Notes: generated by a model from the sequence alone, not told the origin. A DNA stretch of 64,000 nt from Streptomyces sp. 7-21 (GCF_016741785.1 NZ_JAERRL010000002.1:186001-250000); one strand, 5' to 3'. Shown: positions 43,897-52,599, counted from the first letter of the stretch. Numbers and translations: made by a program.

Positions 43897-45075
43897 TCAG
43901 GCCGGACGGACGTAGCTGTGGATCGGCATCACGTCGATCGACTCGTACTTGACGACGTCCCCCGGCTTCGGGGCGTGGATCATCTGGCCGTCGCCGACGT
44001 ACAGCCCGACGTGGCTGATGTCGTCGTAGAAGAACACCAGGTCGCCCGGCTGGAGCTGGTCGCGCGTGACCTGGGTGCCGATGGTCACCTGGTCCCAGGT
44101 GACCCGGGGGATCTCGACGCCGGCCGCGCGCCAGGCGGCCTGGGTCAGCCCCGAGCAGTCGTAGGAGTCGGGGCCGGTGGCGCCCCAGACGTACGGCTTG
44201 CCGAGCTGCGCCTCGGCGAAGGCGATGGCCTGGTCGGCGAGCGAGGCGTACGAGCCGTCGGCCGCGCCGCCGCCCGCGTCCTGGCCGGCGTCCTGCTGCT
44301 GCTCCTGCTGCTGTTCCCGCTCGCGGCGCTCCTGGGCCTCGCGGGCCCGGCGCTCGGCCTCTTCCCGCTCCAGCCGCTCCAGCTCCTGGTAGGCGGCCTC
44401 TTCTTCCTCGCTGAGCTGGTCGAGCAGGGCCTGAGCGTTGGCGAGCTTGTTCTGGACGATCTCCTTCTGGCGCTGGAGTTCGGCCTCGCGTTCCTCCAGT
44501 TCGGTCAGCGCCTCGCTGGCCTCCTCGCTGCGCTCCTCGGCCTCGCGCTGGCGGACCGTGAAGTCGGCGAGCGCCTGCTGCTGCCGCTCGCCGAGGCGTT
44601 CGAGCGCGTGGCTCTGCGAGAAGTACGCCTGCGGGTCGGTGGCCAGCAGCAGCGTCGCCGTCGGCGGCATGCCGCCCCCGCCGTGACGGTACTGGGCGGC
44701 GGCGAACGCGCCCAGCGCGCGGCGGGCCTCGTTGACGTCCTCGGTGGCCTCGGCGGCCGCTTCGAGCAGGCGGTCCACGCGCTCCTGCTGCTCGTCGGCC
44801 TCTTCCCGGGCCTCGTTGTACCGCTGGGTGGCGACGCCCGCTTCGCGGTAGAGACGGTCCACCTCGTCGCGGACGTGTGCCGCGCGCTCGGCCGCGGCCT
44901 CGGCGCGCTCACGCTGTTCCTCGAGGGAGGCGGCACCGCCGTCGGGGTCGTCCGCGTGCGCGGACTGCGAAAGCAGCGTCACCGACACCAGGGCGGCGGC
45001 GCCGACACCGATGGCTCCCCGGCGTGCGGCGGGGCGTTCGAGCAGACCGGTGCGGGGCTTGCGGTGGGAACCCAT
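43897..45075 (-). CDS. Secreted NlpC/P60 peptidoglycan hydrolase with coiled coil
   Basis: A 392-residue paralogue of the 39163 product: signal peptide with cleavage near Q-S-A-H-A-D-D, a coiled coil rich in E, Q and R (about 50-270) with a Q-Q-E-Q-Q-Q-D run, and a C-terminal NlpC/P60 domain with C-S-G in Y-D-C-S-G-L-T-Q-A-A-W and S-H-V-G-L-Y-V-G. It presumably cuts peptidoglycan stem peptides during growth or sporulation. ATG 45075 has GGAGA upstream. The 338-base upstream gap holds an AT-rich palindrome. Confidence 0.92.
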   Translation of the reverse strand: MGSHRKPRTGLLERPAARRGAIGVGAAALVSVTLLSQSAHADDPDGGAASLEEQRERAEAAAERAAHVRDEVDRLYREAGVATQRYNEAREEADEQQERVDRLLEAAAEATEDVNEARRALGAFAAAQYRHGGGGMPPTATLLLATDPQAYFSQSHALERLGERQQQALADFTVRQREAEERSEEASEALTELEEREAELQRQKEIVQNKLANAQALLDQLSEEEEAAYQELERLEREEAERRAREAQERREREQQQEQQQDAGQDAGGGAADGSYASLADQAIAFAEAQLGKPYVWGATGPDSYDCSGLTQAAWRAAGVEIPRVTWDQVTIGTQVTRDQLQPGDLVFFYDDISHVGLYVGDGQMIHAPKPGDVVKYESIDVMPIHSYVRPA

Positions 45076-45205
45076 GGGCGGGTGTCTCCTTCCCTGACCC
45101 TGAACAGCGGTGGCGGCGGCACGCGGCCACCTGCCGCCGCACGCTAACCACCCGCAGGGGCTCTTGTGAAGGCTGGTGTGCGATTTATCCGCGATGTGAC
45201 CGACA

Positions 45206-45224
45206 CCATTTCGTGATCAAATGG
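45206..45224. promoter_or_regulatory. AT-rich palindrome, candidate operator
   Basis: CCATTT and AAATGG arms with a 7-base spacer; low-GC and symmetrical in a GC-rich region. Regulator unknown. Confidence 0.4.
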
Positions 45225-45382
45225 CGGGGTCGCGGGCCGGTTCCCGGGCCGGAAGAAGAGGACAACACGGGCCTGGGACAAGGTCGTTCGGGGCCGGCAC
45301 GAGGGGGCGGCGGCTGCGGCGGGCCGGCCGGGCGGAAGACACCGACAGCCGGCCGGGGAACGTGACGCTCGCCACGCCCCGA

Positions 45383-45406
45383 GGCGGGCGGCAACTGCCG
45401 CCCGCC
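45383..45406 (-). terminator. Terminator after the DUF4037 gene
   Basis: Perfect 10-bp stem GGCGGGCGGC / GCCGCCCGCC with loop AACT, 7 bases past the stop codon. Confidence 0.7.
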
Positions 45407-45413
45407 CGGCGGC

Positions 45414-46568
45414 TCATGGCGCGCCGTCCGGCACGCCACCCGTGCCCTGGCGCGAGGGCACGGCCATACCGGGGACGCCGGCGACGGCGCCGGTGGCCGC
45501 CCGCGCCAGCGGCGGGCTGACCAGCAGGTCCGTGCTGTCCGCGAACTGGTCGACGGTCCCGGTCAGCGGCAGTGCCCGCAGCGCGGGATCGGTCAGCCGC
45601 GCGGTGAGGGCGGCGACGAACCGCTCGGCGTGCAGCACCCGGTAGGGCCGGGCGTGGTACGGGCGGGTGGCCGGGTCCACGTGGCCGGTGAGCCCCAGCC
45701 GGTTGTGGAGCGCGCCCACCGCCTCGTAGGCACGGGTCAGATGCGCCTCGCGCGTGGGCCAGTCCACCGCCGCCAGCGTCCCCGTCAGGTGCGGGCGCAG
45801 CGCGTCCGCCTCCGGCAGCCGGGCGAACGCCGAGCCCAGCCACTTGCTGTACGGCGGATAGCGCCGCGCCATCAGCAGGCACAGCCGCATCAGCTCCCGC
45901 ACCAGCCGCGCCGCGACGACAGCCGAGCCCAGCTCGTCGCCAGCCTCGCCGCAGCGGCCCGGGAACGCCTCCTCCTGCGCGATCCGCTGCCACTGGCAGG
46001 CCAGCACGTACCGCCACACCTCGGGCGGGTACCAGGCCAGCCGGGCGCGGGCCGGGCCGAGGGTGCCGAGCCCGTCGTGGAACACCGCACCGCCCGTCAC
46101 CTCGGCCAGCCGCTGCGCCGGGGTGGACAGCCAGTCGGCCAGCGTGGGCGCACCCGCCAGCGGGTCGAAGCCGAGCAGCCCGGTGAACCAGCGGCCGGGC
46201 TCGGTGATCTCGACGCGGTGCGCCACCGGCCCGGTCGTCTCCCGCATCACGCCGATGCCGGCCTCGCCGGTCGGCGCAAAGTGCGTGGGGTAGCCGAGGA
46301 ACGTCTTCGGCAGCTGCTCGGCCAGCAGCTGGTGCAGCCGGGCGCCGTGGCGCTCCGCGTCGCCGGGGGACAGGAACAGCGTCAGGCGCGGTCCCCACTC
46401 GTGGTCCGCCGAGCGCGCCGTGTCGAAGCCGAGCACCTCGGAGCCGGGGCCGAGCCGGGCGGCGGAGTGCACCAGACCCGGCGCGGCCTCGTCCAGCAGC
46501 GGCCGGACCGCCTCCTGGTAGAAGCGGCGGGACAGTTCGAGACCGGGAAGGAACGGGGGTGTGGTCAT
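45414..46568 (-). CDS. DUF4037 family protein (nucleotidyltransferase-like)
   Basis: A 384-residue soluble protein. The N-terminal part has V-L-G-F-D-T-A-R-S-A-D-H-E-W-G-P-R-L, a pattern seen in the nucleotidyltransferase-like half of DUF4037 proteins, followed by a helical C-terminal domain with A-R-R-Y-P-P-Y-S-K-W-L-G-S and P-Y-R-V-L-H-A-E-R-F. Function is not known. ATG 46568 has no Shine-Dalgarno; a TAGCAG sequence 10 bases upstream could be the -10 of a leaderless message. Confidence 0.7.
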   Translation of the reverse strand: MTTPPFLPGLELSRRFYQEAVRPLLDEAAPGLVHSAARLGPGSEVLGFDTARSADHEWGPRLTLFLSPGDAERHGARLHQLLAEQLPKTFLGYPTHFAPTGEAGIGVMRETTGPVAHRVEITEPGRWFTGLLGFDPLAGAPTLADWLSTPAQRLAEVTGGAVFHDGLGTLGPARARLAWYPPEVWRYVLACQWQRIAQEEAFPGRCGEAGDELGSAVVAARLVRELMRLCLLMARRYPPYSKWLGSAFARLPEADALRPHLTGTLAAVDWPTREAHLTRAYEAVGALHNRLGLTGHVDPATRPYHARPYRVLHAERFVAALTARLTDPALRALPLTGTVDQFADSTDLLVSPPLARAATGAVAGVPGMAVPSRQGTGGVPDGAP

Positions 46569-46669
46569 TCCGGTCAGCCTGCTACGGGGAGGCGGCGGCC
46601 GGCGAGCGGTTTTCCCCGTGTTCTTCCCCGTGTCCGGCCGGCCGCCGCCCCCGTGCGTCCCTCCGGACC

Positions 46670-47131
46670 TCAGGCCGCCGCGGCGGCGGGCGGGTGGCGG
46701 AGGGTGACGTTGACGGTGTTCCAGGCGCTGATCTGGGCCAGCGCCACCACCAGGACCGCCAGCTGCTGCTCGTCGTAGTGGCGTGCCGCCTCCTGCCAGA
46801 CGTCGTCCGGCACGCCGGCCGGGTTGTCCGCGAGCCTTGCGCTGGCCTCGGCCAGCGCGAAGGCCGCGCGCTCGGCGTCCGTGAAGAACGGCGCCTCGCG
46901 CCAGACGGCCACGGCGTCGAGCCGCTGGTCGGTCTCGCCGGCCTTCCGGGCGTCCCGCGCGTGCATGTCCACGCAGAAGGCGCAGCCGTTGATCTGGCTG
47001 ACGCGCAGCTTGACCAGGTGGAGCAGGTTGTCCGGCAGCGTGCTGTCGTGCAGGAACTGCTCCACCGACAGCCAGGCGCGGTAGACAGCGGGGGCCTTGT
47101 CGGCGAGGTTTACACGCGGTCCGTGTCCCAT
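46670..47131 (-). CDS. Carboxymuconolactone decarboxylase/AhpD-like protein
   Basis: A 153-residue helical protein with the AhpD-type redox motif C-A-F-C-V-D-M-H-A-R-D-A and the preceding L-V-K-L-R-V-S-Q-I-N-G. Such proteins act as alkylhydroperoxidase-like thiol enzymes or decarboxylases. ATG 47131 has GAGGAGAG upstream, lying within the last 22 bases of the sigma-factor gene. Carboxymuconolactone decarboxylases are the most typical neighbour and target of ECF41 sigma factors. Confidence 0.9.
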   Translation of the reverse strand: MGHGPRVNLADKAPAVYRAWLSVEQFLHDSTLPDNLLHLVKLRVSQINGCAFCVDMHARDARKAGETDQRLDAVAVWREAPFFTDAERAAFALAEASARLADNPAGVPDDVWQEAARHYDEQQLAVLVVALAQISAWNTVNVTLRHPPAAAAA

Positions 47132-48009
47132 GGGACTCTCCTCAGTTTCTCGGGGTTGCGGACCAGGTCGATCGAGGTGACCCGGCCGTCGGAGACGGTC
47201 ACCCCGGCGACGCCGCTGAGGTCATCGCCGCAGCCGTACGCCAGCCCGGGGCTGCCGTTGACCGTGACAGGACGGACACGGCACCCCGCGCGCAGGTAGC
47301 GCCCGGCGAGCCGGGAGATGAACAGCGCTGTCTTCGCGGATCCCAGCACGGGCCGCCGGGCCGCCAGGACCCGGCCGCCGCCGTCGGCGCGCAGCACGAC
47401 CTCGGGATCGAGCAGTTCCAGCAGCGCGTCGTAGTCCGCGCCCTCGACGGCGGTCGCGAACGCGGCGACGACCCTCCGGTGTTCCGCTTCGGACACCTGG
47501 ACGCGCGGCGCGCGCGCCGCCAGATGGCCGCGTGCCCGCGCCGCGAGCTGGCGGCACGCCGCGGGGGTGCGCCCCACGGCGCGCGCCACCTCGGGGAACG
47601 TCAGCCCGAAGACGTCGTGCAGCAGGAACGATGTGCGCTCGGCCGGTGTCAGCGACTCCAGGACGACGAGCATCGCCATGCTGAGCGACTCGTCCAGCGT
47701 GATCCGGTCCGCCGGGTCCGCGCCGTCACCGGCCACCACCGGTTCCGGCAGCCACGGGCCTACGTACCGCTCGCGCCGCACCCGGGCCGACTTCAGGTGG
47801 TCCATGGCCAGCCGCGCGACCGCGACCACCAGCCAGCCCGTGACGTCCCGGATCTCCTCCCGCTCGGCCGCCTCGCTCAGCCGCAGCCAGGACTCCTGCA
47901 CGACGTCCTCGGCGTCGTCGACCGTGCCGAGCATGCCGTACGCCACGGCCATCAGCCGTGGCCTGGCCGCGGTGAACTCCGCGGCGAGCCGTGATCTTCC
48001 GTCCTTCAC
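47110..48009 (-). CDS. ECF41-family RNA polymerase sigma factor (SigJ-like)
   Basis: About 299 residues from GTG 48009. Region 2 (A-R-P-R-L-M-A-V-A-Y-G-M-L-G, A-E-D-V-V-Q-E-S-W) and region 4 (L-T-P-A-E-R-T-S-F-L-L-H-D-V-F) are joined by the W-L-P-E-P linker, and a SnoaL-like C-terminal domain carries D-G-G-G-R and N-P-E-K-L, the three ECF41 hallmarks. The fused domain regulates the sigma factor in place of an anti-sigma factor. The more upstream ATG at 48045 would overlap the predicted promoter, so the leaderless GTG is preferred. Confidence 0.9.
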   Translation of the reverse strand: MKDGRSRLAAEFTAARPRLMAVAYGMLGTVDDAEDVVQESWLRLSEAAEREEIRDVTGWLVVAVARLAMDHLKSARVRRERYVGPWLPEPVVAGDGADPADRITLDESLSMAMLVVLESLTPAERTSFLLHDVFGLTFPEVARAVGRTPAACRQLAARARGHLAARAPRVQVSEAEHRRVVAAFATAVEGADYDALLELLDPEVVLRADGGGRVLAARRPVLGSAKTALFISRLAGRYLRAGCRVRPVTVNGSPGLAYGCGDDLSGVAGVTVSDGRVTSIDLVRNPEKLRRVPWDTDRV

Positions 48010-48017
48010 GCCACTAG

Positions 48018-48044
48018 GACGAGACAGCCGGGACAGGTGTGACA
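48018..48044 (-). promoter_or_regulatory. ECF41-type autoregulatory promoter
   Basis: On the minus strand TGTCACA (48044-48038), 16 bases, CGTC (48021-48018), matching the published ECF41 consensus. Transcription would begin at about 48010, at the GTG start of the sigma gene. Confidence 0.85.
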
Positions 48045-48085
48045 TGCGGGCATCGCTGCCGCCGCCGCGGCTGCCCGGCCACGGC

Positions 48086-48691
48086 TCAGGCCCTGCCCGC
48101 GGAGCCGCGCAGCTTGCGGCGCTCCCACAGGTTGGGGTTGCGCACGGTGACGCCTCCCGCCCCGCCGGAGCCGGTGAGGCGCACCAGTGGCGTGCGGGGC
48201 AGCCGCTCGCCGGAGGTCTTGTCCTTCACGCCGCCCAGGCCCTGCGAGAAGCCCGTCACGTCCACGGCCCAGCCCTCGGGGACGACCACCGTCACGCCGC
48301 CCATGTCGCCGTACGCCTCGATCTCGACCTCGGGCAGGCGGCACTCGGTCCGCGTGAAGTCCAGCTTGACGCCGCCGAGCCCGCCGCGCGCGGTGATCTT
48401 CGCGGGCACCTCCCAGCGGCCGGTGCGTTCCTCGCCGTGGAGGCCGCCCTTGACGACCAGCGGCGGCGCCGGCTTCTCCCAGGCGGGCTGGGGCAGGTCG
48501 GCGGTCAGCGGCTCCAGCTCGCCGTAGGTCTTGGCCGCGAACGCCTTCTCCAGCCGCTCCTCCAGCTCCTCCAGGTCCAGCCGCCCCTCGCCCGCGGCCT
48601 CCCGGAGCCGTTCCGCCACCGCCTCCCGGTCCTCGTGCGAGGCCCGCATCTCCGGGCGGGGCCGGGACGGCTCAGGAAGCTGCGAGGTCAT
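48086..48691 (-). CDS. DUF1707 protein with LiaF-like C-terminal domain
   Basis: A 201-residue protein. Residues 14-65 form the DUF1707 (SHOCT-like) segment (R-A-S-H-E-D-R-E-A-V-A-E-R-L, G-R-L-D-L-E-E-L-E-E-R-L). The C-terminal half (about 95-190) repeats G-G-V-K-L-D-F, M-G-G-V-T-V-V-V-P and G-G-V-T-V-R-N, resembling the cell-wall-active-antibiotic-response/LiaF beta domain. Function unknown, probably envelope-related. A TACAAT -10 lies 7 bases upstream of ATG 48691, indicating a leaderless message. It is divergent from pcrA. Confidence 0.8.
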   Translation of the reverse strand: MTSQLPEPSRPRPEMRASHEDREAVAERLREAAGEGRLDLEELEERLEKAFAAKTYGELEPLTADLPQPAWEKPAPPLVVKGGLHGEERTGRWEVPAKITARGGLGGVKLDFTRTECRLPEVEIEAYGDMGGVTVVVPEGWAVDVTGFSQGLGGVKDKTSGERLPRTPLVRLTGSGGAGGVTVRNPNLWERRKLRGSAGRA

Positions 48692-48698
48692 GCGTGTG

Positions 48699-48704
48699 AT
48701 TGTA
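48699..48704 (-). promoter_or_regulatory. -10 element of leaderless DUF1707 gene
   Basis: TACAAT on the minus strand, 7 bases from the ATG at 48691; no ribosome-binding site is present. Confidence 0.6.
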
Positions 48705-48735
48705 GGAGCGGAGACGGGCGGGAGGGAGCCGGTCC

Positions 48736-48741
48736 TAGACT
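48736..48741 (+). promoter_or_regulatory. -10 element of pcrA
   Basis: TAGACT, 9 bases before ATG 48751, with no Shine-Dalgarno between; consistent with a leaderless or near-leaderless message. Confidence 0.5.
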
Positions 48742-48750
48742 CGGTGCACG

Positions 48751-51192
48751 ATGAGCGGCATGTTCGACGACCACGCGCTGGCGGCCTTCGGCCCGCCGCC
48801 CCCCGATGACGCGCCAGAGCCGGAGCCGGACGAGGGCCCCGGCGCGGCGGAGCGGGCGGAGGCGGACGCCCTGTTCGACGACGCCGGCGCGTTCGCCGGA
48901 CCCGGCCGCGCCGAGGAGGACGCCTACTACCGCAACGGCGCCCCCCGGCCCGTCACCGACCCCGCTGCCCTGCTCGACGGCCTGAACGAACAGCAGCGCG
49001 CCGCCGTCACCCACAGTGGCTCGCCGCTGCTGATCGTGGCGGGCGCCGGTTCGGGCAAGACCAGGGTCCTCACCCACCGCATCGCCTACCTGCTGGCTGA
49101 GCGCGGCGCGCACCCCGGCCAGATCCTCGCCATCACCTTCACCAACAAGGCCGCGGGCGAGATGAAGGAGCGCGTCGAGCAGCTCGTCGGCCCGCGGGCC
49201 AACGCGATGTGGGTGATGACGTTCCACAGCGCGTGCGTGCGCATCCTGCGCCGCGAGAGCAGGAAGCTCGGCTTCACCTCCAGCTTCTCGATCTACGACG
49301 CCGCCGACTCGCGCCGCCTGATGGCGCTGGTCTGCCGCGACCTCGACCTGGACCCCAAGCGCTTCCCGCCCAAGTCGTTCAGCGCCAAGGTCTCCAGCCT
49401 GAAGAACGAGCTGATCGATCCCGAGGACTTTGCCGCCCAGGCCGGCGATGGGTTCGAGAAGACGCTCGCGGAGGCATACACGCTCTACCAGGCGCGGCTG
49501 CGCGAGGCGAACGCGCTGGACTTCGACGACATCATCATGACGACGGTGCACCTGCTCGACGCGTTCCCCGACGTGGCCGAGCACTACCGGCGCCGCTTCC
49601 GCCACGTGCTGGTCGACGAGTACCAGGACACCAACATCGCCCAGTACATGCTGGTGCGGCAGCTCGTCGGCGACGGCGAGGGCCTGTGCGTCGTCGGCGA
49701 CGCGGACCAGTCCATCTACGCCTTCCGCGGCGCGACGATCCGCAACATCCTGAAGTTCGAAGAAGACTACCCCAACGCCACGACGCTGCTGCTGGAGCAG
49801 AACTACCGCTCTACGCAGACGATCCTCTCCGCCGCCAACGCCGTCATCTCCCGCAACGAGGACCGCCGCCCCAAGAACCTGTGGACCAACGCGGGCCCCG
49901 GCGCCCGCATCACCGGCTGGGTCGCGGACAGCGAGCACGACGAGGCGCAGTTCGTCGCCGACGAGATCGACCGCCTCACCGACGCGGGCGAGGCCAAGCC
50001 CGGCGACGTCGCCGTCTTCTACCGCACCAACGCGCAGTCCCGCGTCTTCGAAGAGGTCTTCATCCGCGTCGGCCTGCCGTACAAGGTCGTCGGCGGCGTC
50101 CGCTTCTACGAGCGCCGCGAGGTCCGTGACGTGCTCGCGTACCTGCGCGTGCTGGCCAACCCCGAGGACACCGTCCCGCTGCGCCGCATCCTCAACGTGC
50201 CCAAGCGCGGCATCGGCGAGCGGGCCGAGGCGATGATCGACGCCCTGGCGCAGCGCGAGCGGATCTCGTTCGCGCAGGCGCTGCTCCGCGTGGACGAGGC
50301 GTACGGCATGGCCGCGCGCTCGGTCAACGCCGTCAAGCGGTTCAACACGCTGATGGAGGAGCTGCGCACGGTCGCCGAGTCCGGCGCCGGCCCGGCCACC
50401 GTGCTGGAGGCCGTGCTGGAGCAGACCGGCTACCTGGCCGGACTCCAGTCCTCCAGCGACCCGCAGGACGAGACGCGTGTCGAGAACCTCCGGGAACTCG
50501 CCGCCGTCGCCCTGGAGTTCGAGCAGGAGCGCGGCCCGGACAATCCTGGCACGCTCGCCGAGTTCCTCGAGCAGGTCGCGCTGGTGGCCGACTCGGACGA
50601 GATCCCTGAGGACGGCGAGGGCGACGGCGTGGTCACGCTGATGACCCTGCACACCGCCAAGGGCCTGGAATTCCCGGTGGTCTTCCTGACCGGCATGGAA
50701 GACGGCGTCTTCCCGCACATGCGCTCGCTGGGCAAGACCAAGGAGCTGGAGGAGGAGCGGCGGCTGGCCTACGTCGGCATCACGCGTGCCCGGGAGCGGC
50801 TGTATCTCACCCGCTCCCAGCTGCGCAGCGCGTGGGGGCAGCCGCAGCACAACCCGCCGTCCCGGTTCCTGGAGGAGATCCCGGATCAGTACGTCGACTG
50901 GCGCCGCACCGGCACCGGTCTGGGCGCCAGCGCGCCGGTGCGCACGGCGGCCACGCCGTCCTCGGGCGCCGGGGGCGCGCGCCGGGGAACTGGCGGGTTT
51001 GCGACGCGGCGGACGAGTGACCGGCCCGTCATCTCCCTGTCTCCCGGTGACAGAGTGACGCATGACACATTCGGCCTGGGAACGGTCATTTCGGTACAGG
51101 GAGAGGGCAGCCGGGCTGAGGCTGCGATCGACTTCGGCGGCGACAAACCCAAGCGCCTGCTGCTGCGTTACGCACCAGTAGAGAAGCTGTGA
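48751..51192 (+). CDS. pcrA: ATP-dependent DNA helicase PcrA/UvrD
   Basis: An 813-residue superfamily 1A helicase. After a 70-residue disordered N-terminus come the Q motif (L-N-E-Q-Q-R-A-A-V), Walker A (A-G-A-G-S-G-K-T), motif II (V-D-E-Y-Q-D-T-N), motif III (G-D-A-D-Q-S-I-Y-A-F-R-G), motif IV (E-Q-N-Y-R-S-T) and motif VI (A-Y-V-G-I-T-R-A). The C-terminal end (G-D-R-V-T-H-D-T-F-G-L-G-T-V) is the Tudor-like domain that contacts RNA polymerase in PcrA. Roles are repair, replication-fork and transcription-conflict processing. Confidence 0.96.
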   Translation: MSGMFDDHALAAFGPPPPDDAPEPEPDEGPGAAERAEADALFDDAGAFAGPGRAEEDAYYRNGAPRPVTDPAALLDGLNEQQRAAVTHSGSPLLIVAGAGSGKTRVLTHRIAYLLAERGAHPGQILAITFTNKAAGEMKERVEQLVGPRANAMWVMTFHSACVRILRRESRKLGFTSSFSIYDAADSRRLMALVCRDLDLDPKRFPPKSFSAKVSSLKNELIDPEDFAAQAGDGFEKTLAEAYTLYQARLREANALDFDDIIMTTVHLLDAFPDVAEHYRRRFRHVLVDEYQDTNIAQYMLVRQLVGDGEGLCVVGDADQSIYAFRGATIRNILKFEEDYPNATTLLLEQNYRSTQTILSAANAVISRNEDRRPKNLWTNAGPGARITGWVADSEHDEAQFVADEIDRLTDAGEAKPGDVAVFYRTNAQSRVFEEVFIRVGLPYKVVGGVRFYERREVRDVLAYLRVLANPEDTVPLRRILNVPKRGIGERAEAMIDALAQRERISFAQALLRVDEAYGMAARSVNAVKRFNTLMEELRTVAESGAGPATVLEAVLEQTGYLAGLQSSSDPQDETRVENLRELAAVALEFEQERGPDNPGTLAEFLEQVALVADSDEIPEDGEGDGVVTLMTLHTAKGLEFPVVFLTGMEDGVFPHMRSLGKTKELEEERRLAYVGITRARERLYLTRSQLRSAWGQPQHNPPSRFLEEIPDQYVDWRRTGTGLGASAPVRTAATPSSGAGGARRGTGGFATRRTSDRPVISLSPGDRVTHDTFGLGTVISVQGEGSRAEAAIDFGGDKPKRLLLRYAPVEKL

Positions 51193-51367
51193 CCAGCCGC
51201 TGACAGCCGTGGTGGCGAGTGTCGCGCTCGTGTCACAGACCGGAGAAAAGTCTTGTCGAGACGGACGCGGGACGATTAGCTGCTTGGCGGCATGAGTTAA
51301 TGATTCGTACTCCAGTTCTGACCGACCTGGAGCCACGTACCGCACTTCGAATCCCAGGGGGAACGAG

Positions 51368-52132
51368 ATGAGCCAGCCCTGGCAGCAGCAACCGGGTGGG
51401 GGCGGCCAGCCTCCACAGCAGCCGGGCGGGTACGGGCACCCGCCGCAGCAGCCGGGCTACGGTCAGCCGGGCGGTTATGGCCAGCCGCAGCCTGGTTATG
51501 GCCAGCCGCAGCAGCCGCAGCCGGGCTACGGCTACCCGCAGCAGCAGCCCGGCCCCGCAGGGCCCCCGCAGCCCTTCGGCGCCCCGGGCGGCGGCTACCC
51601 GGCTCCGGCTCCGCCCCCGCCGGTCCCGGGCGGCGGGAACAGGATGTTCCTCGCCGTAGTGGCGGGCTTTGTCCTGATGGTCGGGCTCCTCTTTGCCTAC
51701 GGCTACATCGTCGGCGACGTGCTCTTCGACGCCAGGGACGCGATCGAGGAGGCTGGTCTCAACGAAGAAATCGAGTATCCGCAGTACACGTGGGCCGCGG
51801 CGGTCATCGGTTTGCTGATCGCTCTGCCCTTCGCGAAGCTGGCGCCTCGCAACTGGGGGCTGGGCGCAGTGGGGGCAGTCTTCTCCTTTCTCGCCATCTT
51901 CCTCGGTGAGCTGTTCACCAGGGCAGTGATCTGGGTGGGCATAGAGGAGGCGGCTATCGGTACCTCGCAGAAGAGCGCCTTCGGCTATTTCTTCGAGGAC
52001 TTCGGGGACTTCCTCGAAGCCTGGACCGACACGGCGTCGGCACTCAACTGGATCTTCCTCTTCTTGGCTCCATTCGCCTTCTTCCTCTTCTTCAAGCTGC
52101 TCAGCGACCGCTCCACCTCGATCGTGCGGTAG
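51368..52132 (+). CDS. Membrane protein with Gln/Pro/Gly/Tyr-rich N-terminal repeats
   Basis: A 254-residue protein. Residues 1-90 are repeats of the type G-Y-G-Q-P and Q-Q-P-G, probably disordered. Four or so transmembrane helices follow (about 93-117, 139-155, 165-185 and 222-240). The C-terminal half uses more A/T at third positions than neighbours, and is rich in Phe. ATG 51368 has GGGGGAA 6 bases upstream. No function is recognised. A terminator is at 52161-52198. Confidence 0.75.
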   Translation: MSQPWQQQPGGGGQPPQQPGGYGHPPQQPGYGQPGGYGQPQPGYGQPQQPQPGYGYPQQQPGPAGPPQPFGAPGGGYPAPAPPPPVPGGGNRMFLAVVAGFVLMVGLLFAYGYIVGDVLFDARDAIEEAGLNEEIEYPQYTWAAAVIGLLIALPFAKLAPRNWGLGAVGAVFSFLAIFLGELFTRAVIWVGIEEAAIGTSQKSAFGYFFEDFGDFLEAWTDTASALNWIFLFLAPFAFFLFFKLLSDRSTSIVR

Positions 52133-52160
52133 CGCGCGATCCGTTCGACGGCGGAACGAG

Positions 52161-52198
52161 ACAGGACCGGCATCCGGTAACCGAGGTGCCGGTCCTGT
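52161..52198 (+). terminator. Terminator after the repeat-rich membrane protein gene
   Basis: 12-bp stem ACAGGACCGGCA / TGCCGGTCCTGT with a 14-base loop, 28 bases after the stop. Confidence 0.75.
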
Positions 52199-52549
52199 TG
52201 CCGTTCTCGCCTCGCACCGCCACCGGGCGGCGGCGACACGCGGTGCCTGTGCTCCCGGCCGGCCTGGGATCGGCCCGTTGCCGTTCCAGACAACGTTGCG
52301 GGCGGCTCTCTCTTCGACGCGACGGCTGCCGTATAAGGAGGGACCGCAGAGGGAGTGCTCCTGGAACATGCGCTGCGGCTGGACGGCGTCGGCCGGTGGG
52401 ATGACAGATGACAGACGTCGTCATCGCCGCCGAGCGGCACGGCCCGCCTCGCTTTCCAGGGTGACGTCAGGTGTGACGGTGGAGGCGGGCCGCTCGCTTC
52501 TTTCGCAGCTGGCCGCCGGACTCCCGGGTGTGTCCGGCGCACTCGGGGA

Positions 52550-52599
52550 ACGGACCGCGGCGAGCGGAGGTTCCCGCTCCGTGAGGCCGGGCGGTCCGT
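52550..52599 (-). terminator. Branched hairpin after the M23 peptidase gene
   Basis: Outer 9-bp arms ACGGACCGC / GCGGTCCGT enclose an inner 6-bp stem GAGCGG / CCGCTC, 8 bases past the M23 stop on the minus strand. Confidence 0.5.

Larger units (their letters stand above)
45076..45413. promoter_or_regulatory. 338-base control region upstream of the NlpC/P60 gene
   Basis: It contains a terminator of the upstream gene at 45383-45406 and, at 45206-45224, the palindrome CCATTT-CGTGATC-AAATGG, about 130 bases before the NlpC/P60 start. I searched for the conserved core of the ydaO (c-di-AMP) riboswitch known for some such genes and did not see it. Confidence 0.5.

Noticed and set aside
45076..45240. 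ydaO (c-di-AMP) riboswitch before the NlpC/P60 gene
   Set aside because: Known for some Streptomyces wall-hydrolase genes, but the conserved core and pseudoknot sequences were not found here or upstream of the M23 gene.
48688..51345. 885-codon minus-strand frame opposite pcrA
   Set aside because: No motif; all helicase motifs are on the plus strand.
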